Positions 12,321-20,657 of a stretch of DNA of 32,460 bases are shown one piece after another. Position numbers and translations under genes: made by a program. Source of the DNA: a virus; IMG/VR virus record IMGVR_UViG_3300027816_000278, positions 1 through 32,460 of that record. One strand, 5' to 3'. The notes beneath the pieces are model-generated. The model was not told where the DNA came from and made no database searches. It was given only the letters and a program-made list of their open reading frames with translations. Position 1 is the stretch's first letter. Each line of letters begins with the position of its first letter.

Positions 12321-13248
12321 CATGCTCAGCGCCAGCAGATTGCCGGCGCTCATGGGGCTGTCGAAGTACCGTTCGCCGAACGATGAGCTCCAGTACAGCA
12401 TCGGCGCCATGCAGGGCGAGAACGTCCGATCGGATGGCAACGAAGCGATGGCCTGGGGCAATGAGCTCGAGCCCATTATCCTGCGCGAGGCCGCACGCCG
12501 GCTGCGCCTGATCGACCTGGTCACCGATCACCCTGCTGCCCGCTATCACCCCGACGTGCCGCTCTGCTGCAGCCTGGACGGCACCGCTGACGGTGGCGGG
12601 CAGATCATCACCACTGACCCGGACGCCGGGATCTACGTCATCGGCCAGGATCAGATCGAACTTGTAGGCACAGGCGTGCTCGAGGCCAAGCTGACCAGCG
12701 TCAGCCCGGAAGACACGCCAGCCCTGTACCGTGGCCCGATCCAGCTGCAGGCCCAGATGGACATCATCCAGGCCCGCTGGGGCTGCATCGCCGTGCTCTA
12801 TCAGGGCACCGAGCTCCGGCTATTCCTTTTCGCTCCGCACCAGCCGCTCGTCGACCGGATCTATGGCCTGGCCACCGACTTCCAGCGCCGGCTGGATGTC
12901 TGGAAGAAGAAGCAGATCATCGACTGGTATCAGCCGATCAACAGCAAGGATGCCGATCGCATGTTCCCGCAGGCCGATGAAGCATCGATCGATTTGGGCA
13001 GCGAGGGCGAGCGCCTAGCGCGAGAAATTCTCGAGGCCAAGAAGACGATCACCAAGGCATCCGCTGACCAGGAAGAGGCCGAGAAAAAATTGAAGACGAT
13101 GCTGCGCACTGCCAACCGTGGCACCGCCGGCAACCTCGAGATCAAGTGGCCGATGCGCAACTACGCTGCGACGCCGCAAAAAATCGTCCCCGCAAAGGCT
13201 GCGTACAGCGTTCGACAATCCACTTTATCAGTGAAGGAAATGAAATGA
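12295..13248 (+). CDS. YqaJ-family viral exonuclease
   Basis: This is a 317-residue nuclease of the YqaJ/lambda-exonuclease (PD-(D/E)XK) fold, the partner of a RecT-type annealase. It degrades one strand from double-strand ends and leaves 3' tails for annealing. Motifs in order are RLPALMGLSKY (15-25), GNELEP with Glu57 and Glu59, SLDGTAD with Asp95, and LEAK with Glu130 and Lys132, completing the D-ExK site. The C-terminal third is a charged coiled coil. ATG 12295 follows AGGAGA. It overlaps recT by ATGA, the usual operon arrangement. Confidence 0.93.
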   Translation: MVSKVTPDDMLSASRLPALMGLSKYRSPNDELQYSIGAMQGENVRSDGNEAMAWGNELEPIILREAARRLRLIDLVTDHPAARYHPDVPLCCSLDGTADGGGQIITTDPDAGIYVIGQDQIELVGTGVLEAKLTSVSPEDTPALYRGPIQLQAQMDIIQARWGCIAVLYQGTELRLFLFAPHQPLVDRIYGLATDFQRRLDVWKKKQIIDWYQPINSKDADRMFPQADEASIDLGSEGERLAREILEAKKTITKASADQEEAEKKLKTMLRTANRGTAGNLEIKWPMRNYAATPQKIVPAKAAYSVRQSTLSVKEMK

Positions 13249-14348
13249 CACTGACTACCCATCGCGGGTTCGCACCCGCAACCCTGACCGAAGCCATGCA
13301 GTTTAGCGAGCACCTGGCATCGAGCTCGATGGTGCCCAAGGCGTACCAGGGAAAACCCGCAGACATCCTGGTTTGCGTGCAGTGGGGCTATGAGATTGGC
13401 TTGGCCCCGATGCAGGCGCTCCAGAACATCGCAGTCATAAACGGCAAGCCCAGCGTGTACGGTGACGCTGCGCTCGCCCTGGTGCAGGCCTCGCCGCTCT
13501 GCGAGGGCATCGATGAGCACATCGAGAACGAAGGCACCCCGAACCCCAGCGCCGTCTGCATCGCCAGGCGCAAGGGCCGGATGCCGGTGATTGCCAGGTT
13601 CAGTGTCGAGGATGCCAAGAGAGCGGGGCTGTGGGGCAAGGCCGGCCCCTGGCAGTCGTATCCCAAAAGAATGTTACAGATGCGTGCCCGTGGGTTTGCC
13701 CTGCGTGACGCCTTCCCTGACGTGCTGAAGGGCTTGATCACCGCCGAGGAGGCCCAGGACTACCCGGCCGATGAGCCCCGCAAGATGCGCGACATCACGC
13801 CCACGAAGCCGGCCAACCCGCTCGATGCCATCGCCCCGCCGGCGCCGCCACCGCCCGTTGAGGTCGAGCCCGTGGTGCAGACCAGTGACCCGATCGTCAT
13901 CGCCGAGCAGATGGCCGACACGGTGGAGCAGCTGGTCAACCAGGCGCAGGAGGCCGGCATCGAGATCGTCGAGGTCGAGACAATCACCGAGGAGGAGCTC
14001 GAGCGCGAGGCCATCATCGCCGAGTCAGGCAACCCGCCTCGCCACCCAGGTTTCGCGCTGATGGTGCCGGGCAGGGAAGAGCCGCTGGCGTCGTATCCTA
14101 CGATCGAAGGATGGTACGAAGCCTATGAGGCGCTGGCAGACAAGACCGCCAGGGCTGGCCGCGCTGCTGCTCGCACCAGGATGACCAAACTCCGCGAGCT
14201 CCGCGAGGCCAACGAAGGTCAGCTGGGGCGCCTGCCGCTGGCCCTGAAGCCGATTCACATGGCCAAGTACAACCAGCGCCTGGCCGCGCTGGGCGCGACC
14301 CTGACGCCCGAGGAGCGGGCTGCAGAATCAGGCCAGGCTGCTGCCTGA
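13245..14348 (+). CDS. recT: RecT-family single-strand annealing protein
   Basis: This is a 367-residue annealase that coats single-stranded DNA and pairs it with complementary strands, acting with the upstream YqaJ exonuclease. The core KPADILVCVQWGYEIGL, then MQALQNIAVINGKPSVYGDA and later SYPKRMLQMRARGFALRDAFPD are the motifs of the RecT family. Residues from about 190 onwards form a Pro- and Glu-rich linker plus a helical tail, typical of phage versions with an extended C-terminus. ATG 13245 overlaps the exonuclease stop. The 3' end runs 21 bases into the endolysin gene on the other strand. Confidence 0.93.
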   Translation: MTLTTHRGFAPATLTEAMQFSEHLASSSMVPKAYQGKPADILVCVQWGYEIGLAPMQALQNIAVINGKPSVYGDAALALVQASPLCEGIDEHIENEGTPNPSAVCIARRKGRMPVIARFSVEDAKRAGLWGKAGPWQSYPKRMLQMRARGFALRDAFPDVLKGLITAEEAQDYPADEPRKMRDITPTKPANPLDAIAPPAPPPPVEVEPVVQTSDPIVIAEQMADTVEQLVNQAQEAGIEIVEVETITEEELEREAIIAESGNPPRHPGFALMVPGREEPLASYPTIEGWYEAYEALADKTARAGRAAARTRMTKLRELREANEGQLGRLPLALKPIHMAKYNQRLAALGATLTPEERAAESGQAAA

Positions 14349-14861
14349 CCCTTCGGTCATCTTGCCGGCGGCGCTGGCCACCTCGGTCACCCGCCGGCCC
14401 CATCCCTTGCCGAACGTCTCCCAGGTCGGCAGCGCCTGCAGAAACTCCAAACGCTTCGCTTGGTATTTGGACACGATCTCATCAGCAGGCATGGCCGCGA
14501 CAGCCCGCAGCGTGCCAGGCCCGATCACCCCATCATCATCGGCGCCGACCACCTGCTGCAGGAACTTGACCGCACGGCCTGGGCCGCTGTTGATCCCGCA
14601 GTCGAAGACCGCGTAGTCGACACCAGCCGGCAGGTCGTCACCCCGCACCCGATCCCAGTACCGCTGCTTGTAGAGCGGCGCCACCATCTCAGGTGTCAGG
14701 CTGCGCATCTCGGCCTCGTCGACCGGGCGCTTGACCCACTCTTCCCATACGCGCTGCGTCACGCCCCTGTTAGTTCGGCCCCCTGGGTCTTTCGGGTGGT
14801 CAACGTAGCCGCCCTCGTGGTGCAGCACTGCCGCCAGCGCAGACTCGAAGTTCTCTTTCAT
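14328..14861 (-). CDS. Endolysin, GH108-type N-acetylmuramidase
   Basis: This is a 177-residue peptidoglycan hydrolase that cuts the glycan strand at the end of infection. The N-terminal catalytic domain has LHHEGGYVDHPKDPGGRTN, with Glu16 as the probable acid catalyst, and GVTQRVWEEW. The C-terminal part has the PG_binding_3-type sequence GADDDGVIGPGTLRAVAA. There is no signal peptide, so it depends on the holin for release. ATG 14861 overlaps the holin stop (ATGA) and has AAGGCGAAG upstream. The 3' end meets recT head-on. Confidence 0.93.
   Translation of the reverse strand: MKENFESALAAVLHHEGGYVDHPKDPGGRTNRGVTQRVWEEWVKRPVDEAEMRSLTPEMVAPLYKQRYWDRVRGDDLPAGVDYAVFDCGINSGPGRAVKFLQQVVGADDDGVIGPGTLRAVAAMPADEIVSKYQAKRLEFLQALPTWETFGKGWGRRVTEVASAAGKMTEGSGSSLA
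14346..14359. terminator. Small hairpin at the convergence of the two transcripts
   Basis: TGACC (14346-14350) and GGTCA (14355-14359) flank a four-base CTTC loop at the overlap of recT and the endolysin gene. The stem is only 5 bp and has no T-run, so terminator activity is uncertain. Confidence 0.3.
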
Positions 14862-15268
14862 TTCTTCGCCTTCATATCGATGATCTTCTCGAGCGTGCGG
14901 CCGCCAAAGTAGAAGGACATGATCAACATGCCCCACTGACCCAGGAGCTCGACGTAGTTCTCGTTGGTGTTCTTGCCGAACGCGCTCATCATGGCGAAGG
15001 TGAAGTAGCCCGCCAGGATCGCGATCAGCGTCATCGGCCTGATGTTCTTCGATAGCCAGCTGTCGCTGCCCATGTCGGCCTTGAGCCGCTCGGTCAGATT
15101 GTTCTGCTCGAGCTCGAAGAGCTTCGTCTCGTTGGCCATCTTCGCGAGCTCGCCGTCCTGGTGGAGCTTCGCGAGCTCGGCCTGGGCTCTCGCCTTGGCC
15201 TCCGGGTCAGGCAAGACCCTGTCGAGGATCTTGCCGCCTACCTCAAGCAGTGGGCCGAGCGGCAGCAT
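14858..15268 (-). CDS. Holin, three-TM type (gene transfer agent holin family)
   Basis: This is a 136-residue protein with a charged, helical N-terminal half (PDPEAKARAQAELAKLHQDG, then NLTERLKADMGSDSW). KNIRPMTLIAILAGYFTFAMM and a second hydrophobic segment (LLGQWGMLIMSFYFGGRTLEK) follow. This layout is that of the 'holin of 3TMs, for gene-transfer release' family. It would form the inner-membrane hole that releases the endolysin. ATG 15268 has AAGGAG upstream and overlaps the previous gene by 26 bases. It lies directly before the endolysin. Confidence 0.88.
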   Translation of the reverse strand: MLPLGPLLEVGGKILDRVLPDPEAKARAQAELAKLHQDGELAKMANETKLFELEQNNLTERLKADMGSDSWLSKNIRPMTLIAILAGYFTFAMMSAFGKNTNENYVELLGQWGMLIMSFYFGGRTLEKIIDMKAKK

Positions 15269-15533
15269 CGTCCTTCTCCTTGCCTATCATGTTAGCCGCG
15301 GCGTAGGCACCCTTGCGCCCGACGATCCCGCCGACCGCGCCGATACACAAAAGCATCACGTCCTTGAGAATTGCCAGGAAGGCCTGGTCGATCGGGCTGA
15401 TCTTCTCCATGTCGTGCTCGACGAACATCACGCCCAGGATGATGCCGACCACACTGGTCACCAGGATGCCGGTCAGCGCCAGCACGATGATGGCCCAGAC
15501 GCGCACCTCGATCTCTTCTGTCGACATCTTCAT
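15243..15533 (-). CDS. Two-TM membrane protein of the lysis cassette
   Basis: This is a 96-residue membrane protein. The first membrane helix is about residues 12-37 (VWAIIVLALTGILVTSV...), and a second hydrophobic stretch lies near 54-70 (LKDVMLLCIGAVGGIVG). The tail is short and charged. The position directly before the holin suggests a second holin, an antiholin or an accessory. ATG 15533 has GGAGGTGAG and overlaps the micro-ORF stop. No family is recognised. Confidence 0.78.
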   Translation of the reverse strand: MKMSTEEIEVRVWAIIVLALTGILVTSVVGIILGVMFVEHDMEKISPIDQAFLAILKDVMLLCIGAVGGIVGRKGAYAAANMIGKEKDDAAARPTA

Positions 15534-15601
15534 TGGCTCACCTCCGCAAGCGTTGCCATCAGCAACACGATGAAGATCATCAGAAACGCTAGCCATTTCA
15601 T
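15530..15601 (-). CDS. Micro-gene: 23-residue membrane peptide
   Basis: This is a 23-residue peptide, MKWLAFLMIFIVLLMATLAE and three more residues, read from ATG 15601. The start overlaps the upstream stop (ATGA) and the stop overlaps the downstream start (ATGA). This double coupling, together with the hydrophobic character, argues for real translation. It could be a small membrane regulator of lysis. Confidence 0.5.
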   Translation of the reverse strand: MKWLAFLMIFIVLLMATLAEVSQ

Positions 15602-16095
15602 TGCCCTGGCCACGCATCGATGATGTAGTTGACCAGGTGATACAGGATGATCCCGCCGGTACCGACCACGGTGACGATGAGCATCCGCTCCTTGCGCTGC
15701 TTCAGCTTCCGCGCTGCGTCTTCCTCGGCCTTACGCTTGGCTGCGATCTCAGCAGACTTGCGACGCTGCACCACTGCGTTGTGCTCGCGCTGGATCTCAT
15801 CCCAGACATCAGACTGACCTGACCAGACCAGAAACTGCTTGAGCTCCTCGGTCATCTCGCGAACCTTCTTGGCCGCGATGACAGTCTCTAGCGCCTCGCT
15901 CATGGCGCTCTTCTGCTTCTCCGGCGGCAGCTTCGCCCGCTCTTCGGTGCTGGCCTTCTGGATCTGATCCTGGGCATCGAAGAGTTGCATGAACTCGCCA
16001 AGGCATTCCTTGGCATCGCGGCCGACTTGGATCGCCTGCTTGATGCCAGCGACAGCGGCCTGGGCGGCGGCTAGGGCGACCGCAACCTCAACCAT
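15598..16095 (-). CDS. Helical protein with C-terminal membrane anchor
   Basis: This is a 165-residue mostly helical protein. Residues 1-25 are Ala/Val-rich and may be a weak membrane or amphipathic helix. The middle is charged coiled coil (AEIAAKRKAEEDAARKLKQR). The end (MLIVTVVGTGGIILYHLVNY) is a membrane helix. Proteins of this shape sit in lysis cassettes of T7-like phages, so a spanin-like or accessory role is conceivable, but there is no lipobox. ATG 16095 lies one base after the previous stop. Confidence 0.75.
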   Translation of the reverse strand: MVEVAVALAAAQAAVAGIKQAIQVGRDAKECLGEFMQLFDAQDQIQKASTEERAKLPPEKQKSAMSEALETVIAAKKVREMTEELKQFLVWSGQSDVWDEIQREHNAVVQRRKSAEIAAKRKAEEDAARKLKQRKERMLIVTVVGTGGIILYHLVNYIIDAWPGQ

Positions 16096-16096
16096 G

Positions 16097-16261
16097 TCAG
16101 ATCTTCAGCACCAGACTAAGCAGCAGCAGGATGATCGCGCCGGCAGCGCCGATCAGAATGTGCTCGATGCGCTTGAGCCTGGCGTTGATGCCGTCATACC
16201 TGACCGCGCAAACCTCTTCGTGCGTCATTAACCGAGCCTCCACTTCATTTGCCGTCGCCAT
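16097..16261 (-). CDS. XhlA-like small membrane protein
   Basis: This is a 54-residue protein from ATG 16261, with GAGGTGATTG upstream. The first half is soluble and helical (NEVEARLMTHEEVCAVRYDG, INARLKRIEHIL), and the last 18 residues (GAAGAIILLLLSLVLKI) are a membrane helix. This is the shape of the XhlA/hemolysin-like small proteins that accompany holins in many phages. It is the first gene of the lysis cassette. Confidence 0.78.
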   Translation of the reverse strand: MATANEVEARLMTHEEVCAVRYDGINARLKRIEHILIGAAGAIILLLLSLVLKI

Positions 16262-16292
16262 CAATCACCTCATCACGCAGGGCGCTGTTTCG

Positions 16293-16703
16293 TCAAAAAT
16301 AGTCTGCGTATTTTGCCTGGTTCCTCATCATCGTTGGCGTCATCACGTCTTCGATGTATGTCTTGGCAGCACCGGCTGCGAGCGCATATGAGTTGAACTG
16401 AGTCGCACGCAGCGCATCCAGCGCGGTGACTGATCCACTGTTGTCGATGTCACCCAGGCGCCGGCCACTGATCAATTCGTTGAAGATTGTCTTGTGCGGC
16501 TCGATGTTTGCAACCGCATCGGTGATGCCCTGCGCGATCTTTGAATAGCTTGGATACTGCGCAACCAGTTCGTATGTCTGGCCGTTGCTGACGTACAGTT
16601 TTTGCACGCGCCGCCAGCTGGTTCCGTTCCACGCATAGGCGATGTTTGGTTTGACGTAACTGCTGCCATTGCTGACCCACAGGTTGTCGTATGGGTACGG
16701 CAT
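16293..16703 (-). CDS. Virion-associated protein with dockerin/EF-hand loop
   Basis: This is a 136-residue protein directly after the T7-type fibre gene. The first 50 residues are beta-rich with a repeated pattern (NGSSYVK, NGTSWRRVQKLYVSNGQTYE). At residues 85-96 the sequence DIDNSGSVTALD has Asp1, Asp3, Ser5, Gly6 and Asp12 in the order of an EF-hand loop, and it is followed by ALRATQF as in a dockerin repeat. This suggests a bound calcium ion and protein-protein attachment. Only one loop is present, so it is not a full dockerin. ATG 16703 lies one base after the fibre stop. Confidence 0.75.
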   Translation of the reverse strand: MPYPYDNLWVSNGSSYVKPNIAYAWNGTSWRRVQKLYVSNGQTYELVAQYPSYSKIAQGITDAVANIEPHKTIFNELISGRRLGDIDNSGSVTALDALRATQFNSYALAAGAAKTYIEDVMTPTMMRNQAKYADYF

Positions 16704-16704
16704 G

Positions 16705-17616
16705 TCAGACCTTCAGCCAGAGCGTTCCTGACGCAGTCGCAGCCCCAGATGGTTCGCTGGTGCTAACAATTGCCGGCGTCGAGTATGTGATCGAGTCAGA
16801 GCTCACCACCGTGATCTCGTCATTCAGCGAGAGCGCGGATGTGAATGTGATGCTGACGCCGTTTGTTGCGGTGTAATCGTTGGGGTACAGCAGCGCGCCG
16901 TTGACGTACACCTGAACCTGGCCGACTAGGTAGTTGACTGATAGGAGCGTCTGGCCTGCGGTGGCCAGCGATGTCTGCACGATCAAAGCGCCAGTCTTGA
17001 GGATCTGCCAGCCAGTGCTCGTCCGGTACTTGACTACTTGCGACGTGCTGTTGAAGTACAGGTCGCCGTTGACCATCGCCGTGCCATCCGGCCTGGTGGT
17101 CGGGTCTGACGTGTAACTGCCGTAGTAGAGCGTATTCGGGGCGCCGGCTGATGCTGTCGGATTGCCGTTAGCGTCGAAGGATAGGTACTTGTTCGCCCTG
17201 GTCGTGCGACCAGGCAGCGTCATGTTGATGCTGGTCGGGTCTGTCTGCGGTGCCTGCAGCGCACGGCCCAGTCCTTCGGCATTCTGCTGCGCGAAGATCG
17301 TCTGCTGGTCGAGCTCGTCGTTTAAGGTATTGGCGAAAAAATCACCGCCGGTCACGAAGTCGGTGGTGCGGCTGATCGTCCGGTTGCCGACGATCGCGAT
17401 CTGAGTGGCGCCTGTTGGCGTGGCCGTCAACGTCACAAACCCGGTGCCATTGGAGTTGATCGTGACTGTGTAATTCGTGGTCAGTGTCAGTAGCGTGTCG
17501 TCGCGATAGACCGCAATGTCGGTCGCGGCCAATATCTCGAACGTGAAGTTGTACGGGCCGGTGCCGCTTGCCGCGTAGACCACGCGCCTGGTGACGTTGT
17601 TGATTGGGACGCCCAT
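16705..17616 (-). CDS. Tail fibre with T7 gp17-type N-terminal domain
   Basis: This is a 303-residue fibre protein. Residues 1-115 match the T7 gp17 N-terminal tail-attachment domain: NNVTRRVVYAASGTGPYNFTF-type opening, FLxxTDIAVYRDDTLL and later TTDFVTGGDFFANTLNDELDQ. The rest is a short beta-rich shaft and tip, less than half the length of T7 gp17 (about 550 residues). The tip probably carries receptor contact, or serves as an adaptor for other proteins. ATG 17616 has AGGA upstream. It follows the large internal virion gene. Confidence 0.9.
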   Translation of the reverse strand: MGVPINNVTRRVVYAASGTGPYNFTFEILAATDIAVYRDDTLLTLTTNYTVTINSNGTGFVTLTATPTGATQIAIVGNRTISRTTDFVTGGDFFANTLNDELDQQTIFAQQNAEGLGRALQAPQTDPTSINMTLPGRTTRANKYLSFDANGNPTASAGAPNTLYYGSYTSDPTTRPDGTAMVNGDLYFNSTSQVVKYRTSTGWQILKTGALIVQTSLATAGQTLLSVNYLVGQVQVYVNGALLYPNDYTATNGVSITFTSALSLNDEITVVSSDSITYSTPAIVSTSEPSGAATASGTLWLKV

Positions 17617-17636
17617 CGCTCAATCCTCGCTATTGG

Positions 17637-20600
17637 TTACTTGACGTAATTGCCGAGCCTGGCCTGGCGGCGCTGCGCTGCCTCGACGCGCCGCTCGATC
17701 GCCGGCCCGAACTTGCTGTTCATCACCAGATCCTGCTGCGCTGCCTTGACGAAGCTGCTGTACACGTCGCGGATGTTGTTTTGCTGCACGTTTTTTTCGT
17801 CACCGGTAAACCCTGGCGTGTTGTAACGCTCAACAATTGCTTGTTGCAAGTTGATGCTTTTCATCTCTGTCTTGCCGGTCTTCTGATTGATGACTGGCGC
17901 TTCAGTTGTAAGCCGGCCCAGCTGCTTCATCATGTAGGAGTATTCCTCGACCTCCAGCTTGATGTTCACGCCGCCGAGCTCGAGGTTCATGTCCGGCTTC
18001 TTGATCGGCATCCCAAGGCTGATAACGATCTTGTCAGCCGGCCGTTGCTTGGTGGTGCTGTAACGCACGCCGGTCATCGACGCAAGCCAGGGATTGGCCG
18101 GATCGACATCGTTCATCACCTCGCCAAGGTAGTCGTACTGCGGCGGCAGCGACTCACTGAGCACCGGCGTCCTGGCGATGCTGCGGTTCAGCCCCTCGTA
18201 GAATCCCTTGATAACGGTCGGCACGTTGGGTGACTCTGCGGTCATGCGCTTCGTCGGGTCATAGCCGCGCTCGATCATTGCCCTGGCGCTCGAGAAGATC
18301 CCGACCGGCGAACCCTCAACCGTGTACTGAGCTGCAGTTCCAGCCAGTCCGTCGAGCGCATTCTTGAAGGCCTGCTTCGGATTCGGGATCGTGGCGCTGA
18401 ATGCGCCGGCAATCGAACTGATGCCCTGCACGAACGGCATCTGGCCGACGTAGCCATAGAGACCCCAGGCCGCGCCGAGAAGAATCTCGCCGACCTTGTC
18501 CTGATCATCTTCGTAGCGGGCATACTCGACCGCATCAGCAATCATGGCCATCGGTGCGCCAATCGGATCGATGCCACGGAAGGGGACGTACAACCGGCCA
18601 TCCTTTCCGACAGACGGATCGATCCGCATCCCGCGCAGATATTTGACAAAATCTGGATCCCACTCGCCCTCTTGGAAGACGAATGAGTAGGGACGCCAGC
18701 CGCTGTCCAGGTAGACCTTGCGCAGGTTGTTGTCGCCAGGCCCGCCGCCGGTGATCCGGCCATCGGCGACGTAGCTGCCAGCGCCCATCATGATCGCCGT
18801 GCCCATGCCCCACTTGGCTACCGCGAGCTCGCGCTGCGCCCCGCCTGCAGCGAAGTCCTGGCGAAACTGCTTGGACATCGGGGCGAAGGCACTGTGCTGC
18901 ATCCCCTCGCTCACCACCCAGATCGGCGTCTTCACGAACGGCATCACGATCCGGCCCAGCAAATTGTCCTGCGCGAGCTCTTGAATGCGGGCTGCGCTGC
19001 CGGTCAGCTTGCGGCTGAACGTGATCATGTGGCTGAAGTCTTGCGCCAGGGCATCGAGCTCTGCAGGGGGGTCTGAGAGGATCTCGCCCATGCGCTTGAG
19101 ACCCAGCTGCTCGGCCTGCTCTCGCGTGGCGCCGCCTTCGATTGCCGCCCGCTTGGCCTGCTGCTCGGCACGATAGGCCTGGGCATAGAGCTCGGCCCGG
19201 TAGCCCATCGTCTTGAAGACCTCGTCCATCGCCATGATCGGGCGACCGCCCAGCAGCGTGACGAAGTTGGCGTAAGCATTGATGCCCTTGACCAGCGCCT
19301 CTGTCTCGATGCCGTAGTCCTTCGCATCGAAGATATGGTACTGGCCCTCGAGCTTCTTGCCGGCGTCGCTGATGAGCTCGGATCCGGCCCGCATCTCGCG
19401 GGTCGTGCCAGTGCGGAGCGCCGTGCCGGCCAGGCTGAAGCCCTCGCGGATCGCGTGAACCATGCCGGCCACCATCGCCGCAGACTCGCCGAGCTCGACC
19501 TCCGCGCTCATGCCGACCGCACGCTTGGCAGAGCCGCCCAAACCGGCCAGCGCCCTGGTGGCCACCGAGCTCGCCAGGAACGTGGTGTTGCTGGTCAGGT
19601 TGACGACATGCGTACCAATGCCTGACAGCAGGCCATTCTTCCAGGTGCGATCCCACAGATCCGCAATCAGGCCCACCTTGCTGGCCTTGTTCAGCAGACC
19701 CTCGCGGGCACCTTCGTCCTGCAGCTGGACAAACTTCTCGACCAGGATCTTGAGCTCGGGCGCGACCTTCGGATCGGCCAGCATCTGCTTCATCTCGGCA
19801 TCGCCTGGCGCCGGGATCTTCGCGGCCGATGCGTCAGCCAGGATGTCGGCAGCACGCTCCTCGGTCACCTGCAGGCGACCGACCGCAGTGGCCTGCGCGG
19901 CCCGCGTGCGCGACAGCACATAGGCCTCGTTGATCTGGTTCTGCAGGCTCAAGCGATAGAGCAGCTGCGCCTGCAGGTCAGCGTCGTCAGGGTTCAGGTA
20001 GGAGCGCCGCGCCAGGTCGTAGAAGCCCTTGGCATTCTGGTAGCTGGCAAGCCGCAGCCGCACCATGTCGACTGGCAGCTTGCCGTACTGCTCCTTCATG
20101 ATCTGCAGGTCGCCCAGCAGATTGCCGTCGAAGCCCTTGCGCTTGGCCTCGGCGAGCGTCTGCTCCCAGGTCAGGCGCTCAACCTGCAGCCCGCTCGACT
20201 GCGCGAGCGATTCGACCGTCTGCTTGAAGTCTGCAGGCCCATCGATTCGGTTCAGGTTGATCAGCGTCTCGGGAGGAGCGCCGGCAGCGGGCGCCGTTTC
20301 AATCGTTGCTTCGATCTTCTGCAGCTGCTGCGGCAGGTCACCGACCTTCGGCTGCGGCGCAGATACCTGTGGCAGGGCCGTACCGGGCGCAGGAGGCGCT
20401 GCCGTGGTGCCGGGAGGGATAGCGGTAGGGTTGGGCTCGACAGGCGCCTGGATGGCCTTCTTTGCGGCCCGCCCTTCGCCAACCAGTTTGGCGCCGCCAA
20501 CGATGATGTCGCGAAGCCCAGCGACCTGGACGACATTGTCGTCGCCGGTCTCGGCCGGCTCGAACGCGGTGATCGGTTCGTCAGGCTCGGAGCTCGCCAC

Positions 20601-20657
20601 CCGCTCCGGCAGGATCTTGCTGAGTCGCTCTTCGACCGGCTGATTGGAGATGGCCAT
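17637..20657 (-). CDS. Large internal virion (DNA ejection) protein
   Basis: This is a 1006-residue protein equivalent in place and size to T7 gp16. Such proteins leave the capsid first and build the channel carrying DNA across the cell envelope. The N-terminal 180 residues are Pro/Ala-rich and probably flexible. The rest is long and helical, with several Gly/Ala-rich amphipathic or membrane-seeking stretches (WGMGTAIMMGAGSYVADG, LLGAAWGLYGYVGQM). No lysozyme motif was seen in the N-terminus, unlike T7 gp16's transglycosylase. ATG 20657 is chosen for its GGAGCG ribosome site; a GTG three bases upstream is less likely. Confidence 0.85.
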   Translation of the reverse strand: MAISNQPVEERLSKILPERVASSEPDEPITAFEPAETGDDNVVQVAGLRDIIVGGAKLVGEGRAAKKAIQAPVEPNPTAIPPGTTAAPPAPGTALPQVSAPQPKVGDLPQQLQKIEATIETAPAAGAPPETLINLNRIDGPADFKQTVESLAQSSGLQVERLTWEQTLAEAKRKGFDGNLLGDLQIMKEQYGKLPVDMVRLRLASYQNAKGFYDLARRSYLNPDDADLQAQLLYRLSLQNQINEAYVLSRTRAAQATAVGRLQVTEERAADILADASAAKIPAPGDAEMKQMLADPKVAPELKILVEKFVQLQDEGAREGLLNKASKVGLIADLWDRTWKNGLLSGIGTHVVNLTSNTTFLASSVATRALAGLGGSAKRAVGMSAEVELGESAAMVAGMVHAIREGFSLAGTALRTGTTREMRAGSELISDAGKKLEGQYHIFDAKDYGIETEALVKGINAYANFVTLLGGRPIMAMDEVFKTMGYRAELYAQAYRAEQQAKRAAIEGGATREQAEQLGLKRMGEILSDPPAELDALAQDFSHMITFSRKLTGSAARIQELAQDNLLGRIVMPFVKTPIWVVSEGMQHSAFAPMSKQFRQDFAAGGAQRELAVAKWGMGTAIMMGAGSYVADGRITGGGPGDNNLRKVYLDSGWRPYSFVFQEGEWDPDFVKYLRGMRIDPSVGKDGRLYVPFRGIDPIGAPMAMIADAVEYARYEDDQDKVGEILLGAAWGLYGYVGQMPFVQGISSIAGAFSATIPNPKQAFKNALDGLAGTAAQYTVEGSPVGIFSSARAMIERGYDPTKRMTAESPNVPTVIKGFYEGLNRSIARTPVLSESLPPQYDYLGEVMNDVDPANPWLASMTGVRYSTTKQRPADKIVISLGMPIKKPDMNLELGGVNIKLEVEEYSYMMKQLGRLTTEAPVINQKTGKTEMKSINLQQAIVERYNTPGFTGDEKNVQQNNIRDVYSSFVKAAQQDLVMNSKFGPAIERRVEAAQRRQARLGNYVK

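Noticed and set aside
13260-13285. tRNA T-loop-like sequence (GGGTTCGCACCC)
   Set aside because: It is in the middle of recT coding sequence and no acceptor or anticodon arms can be drawn. No tRNA was found anywhere in the window.
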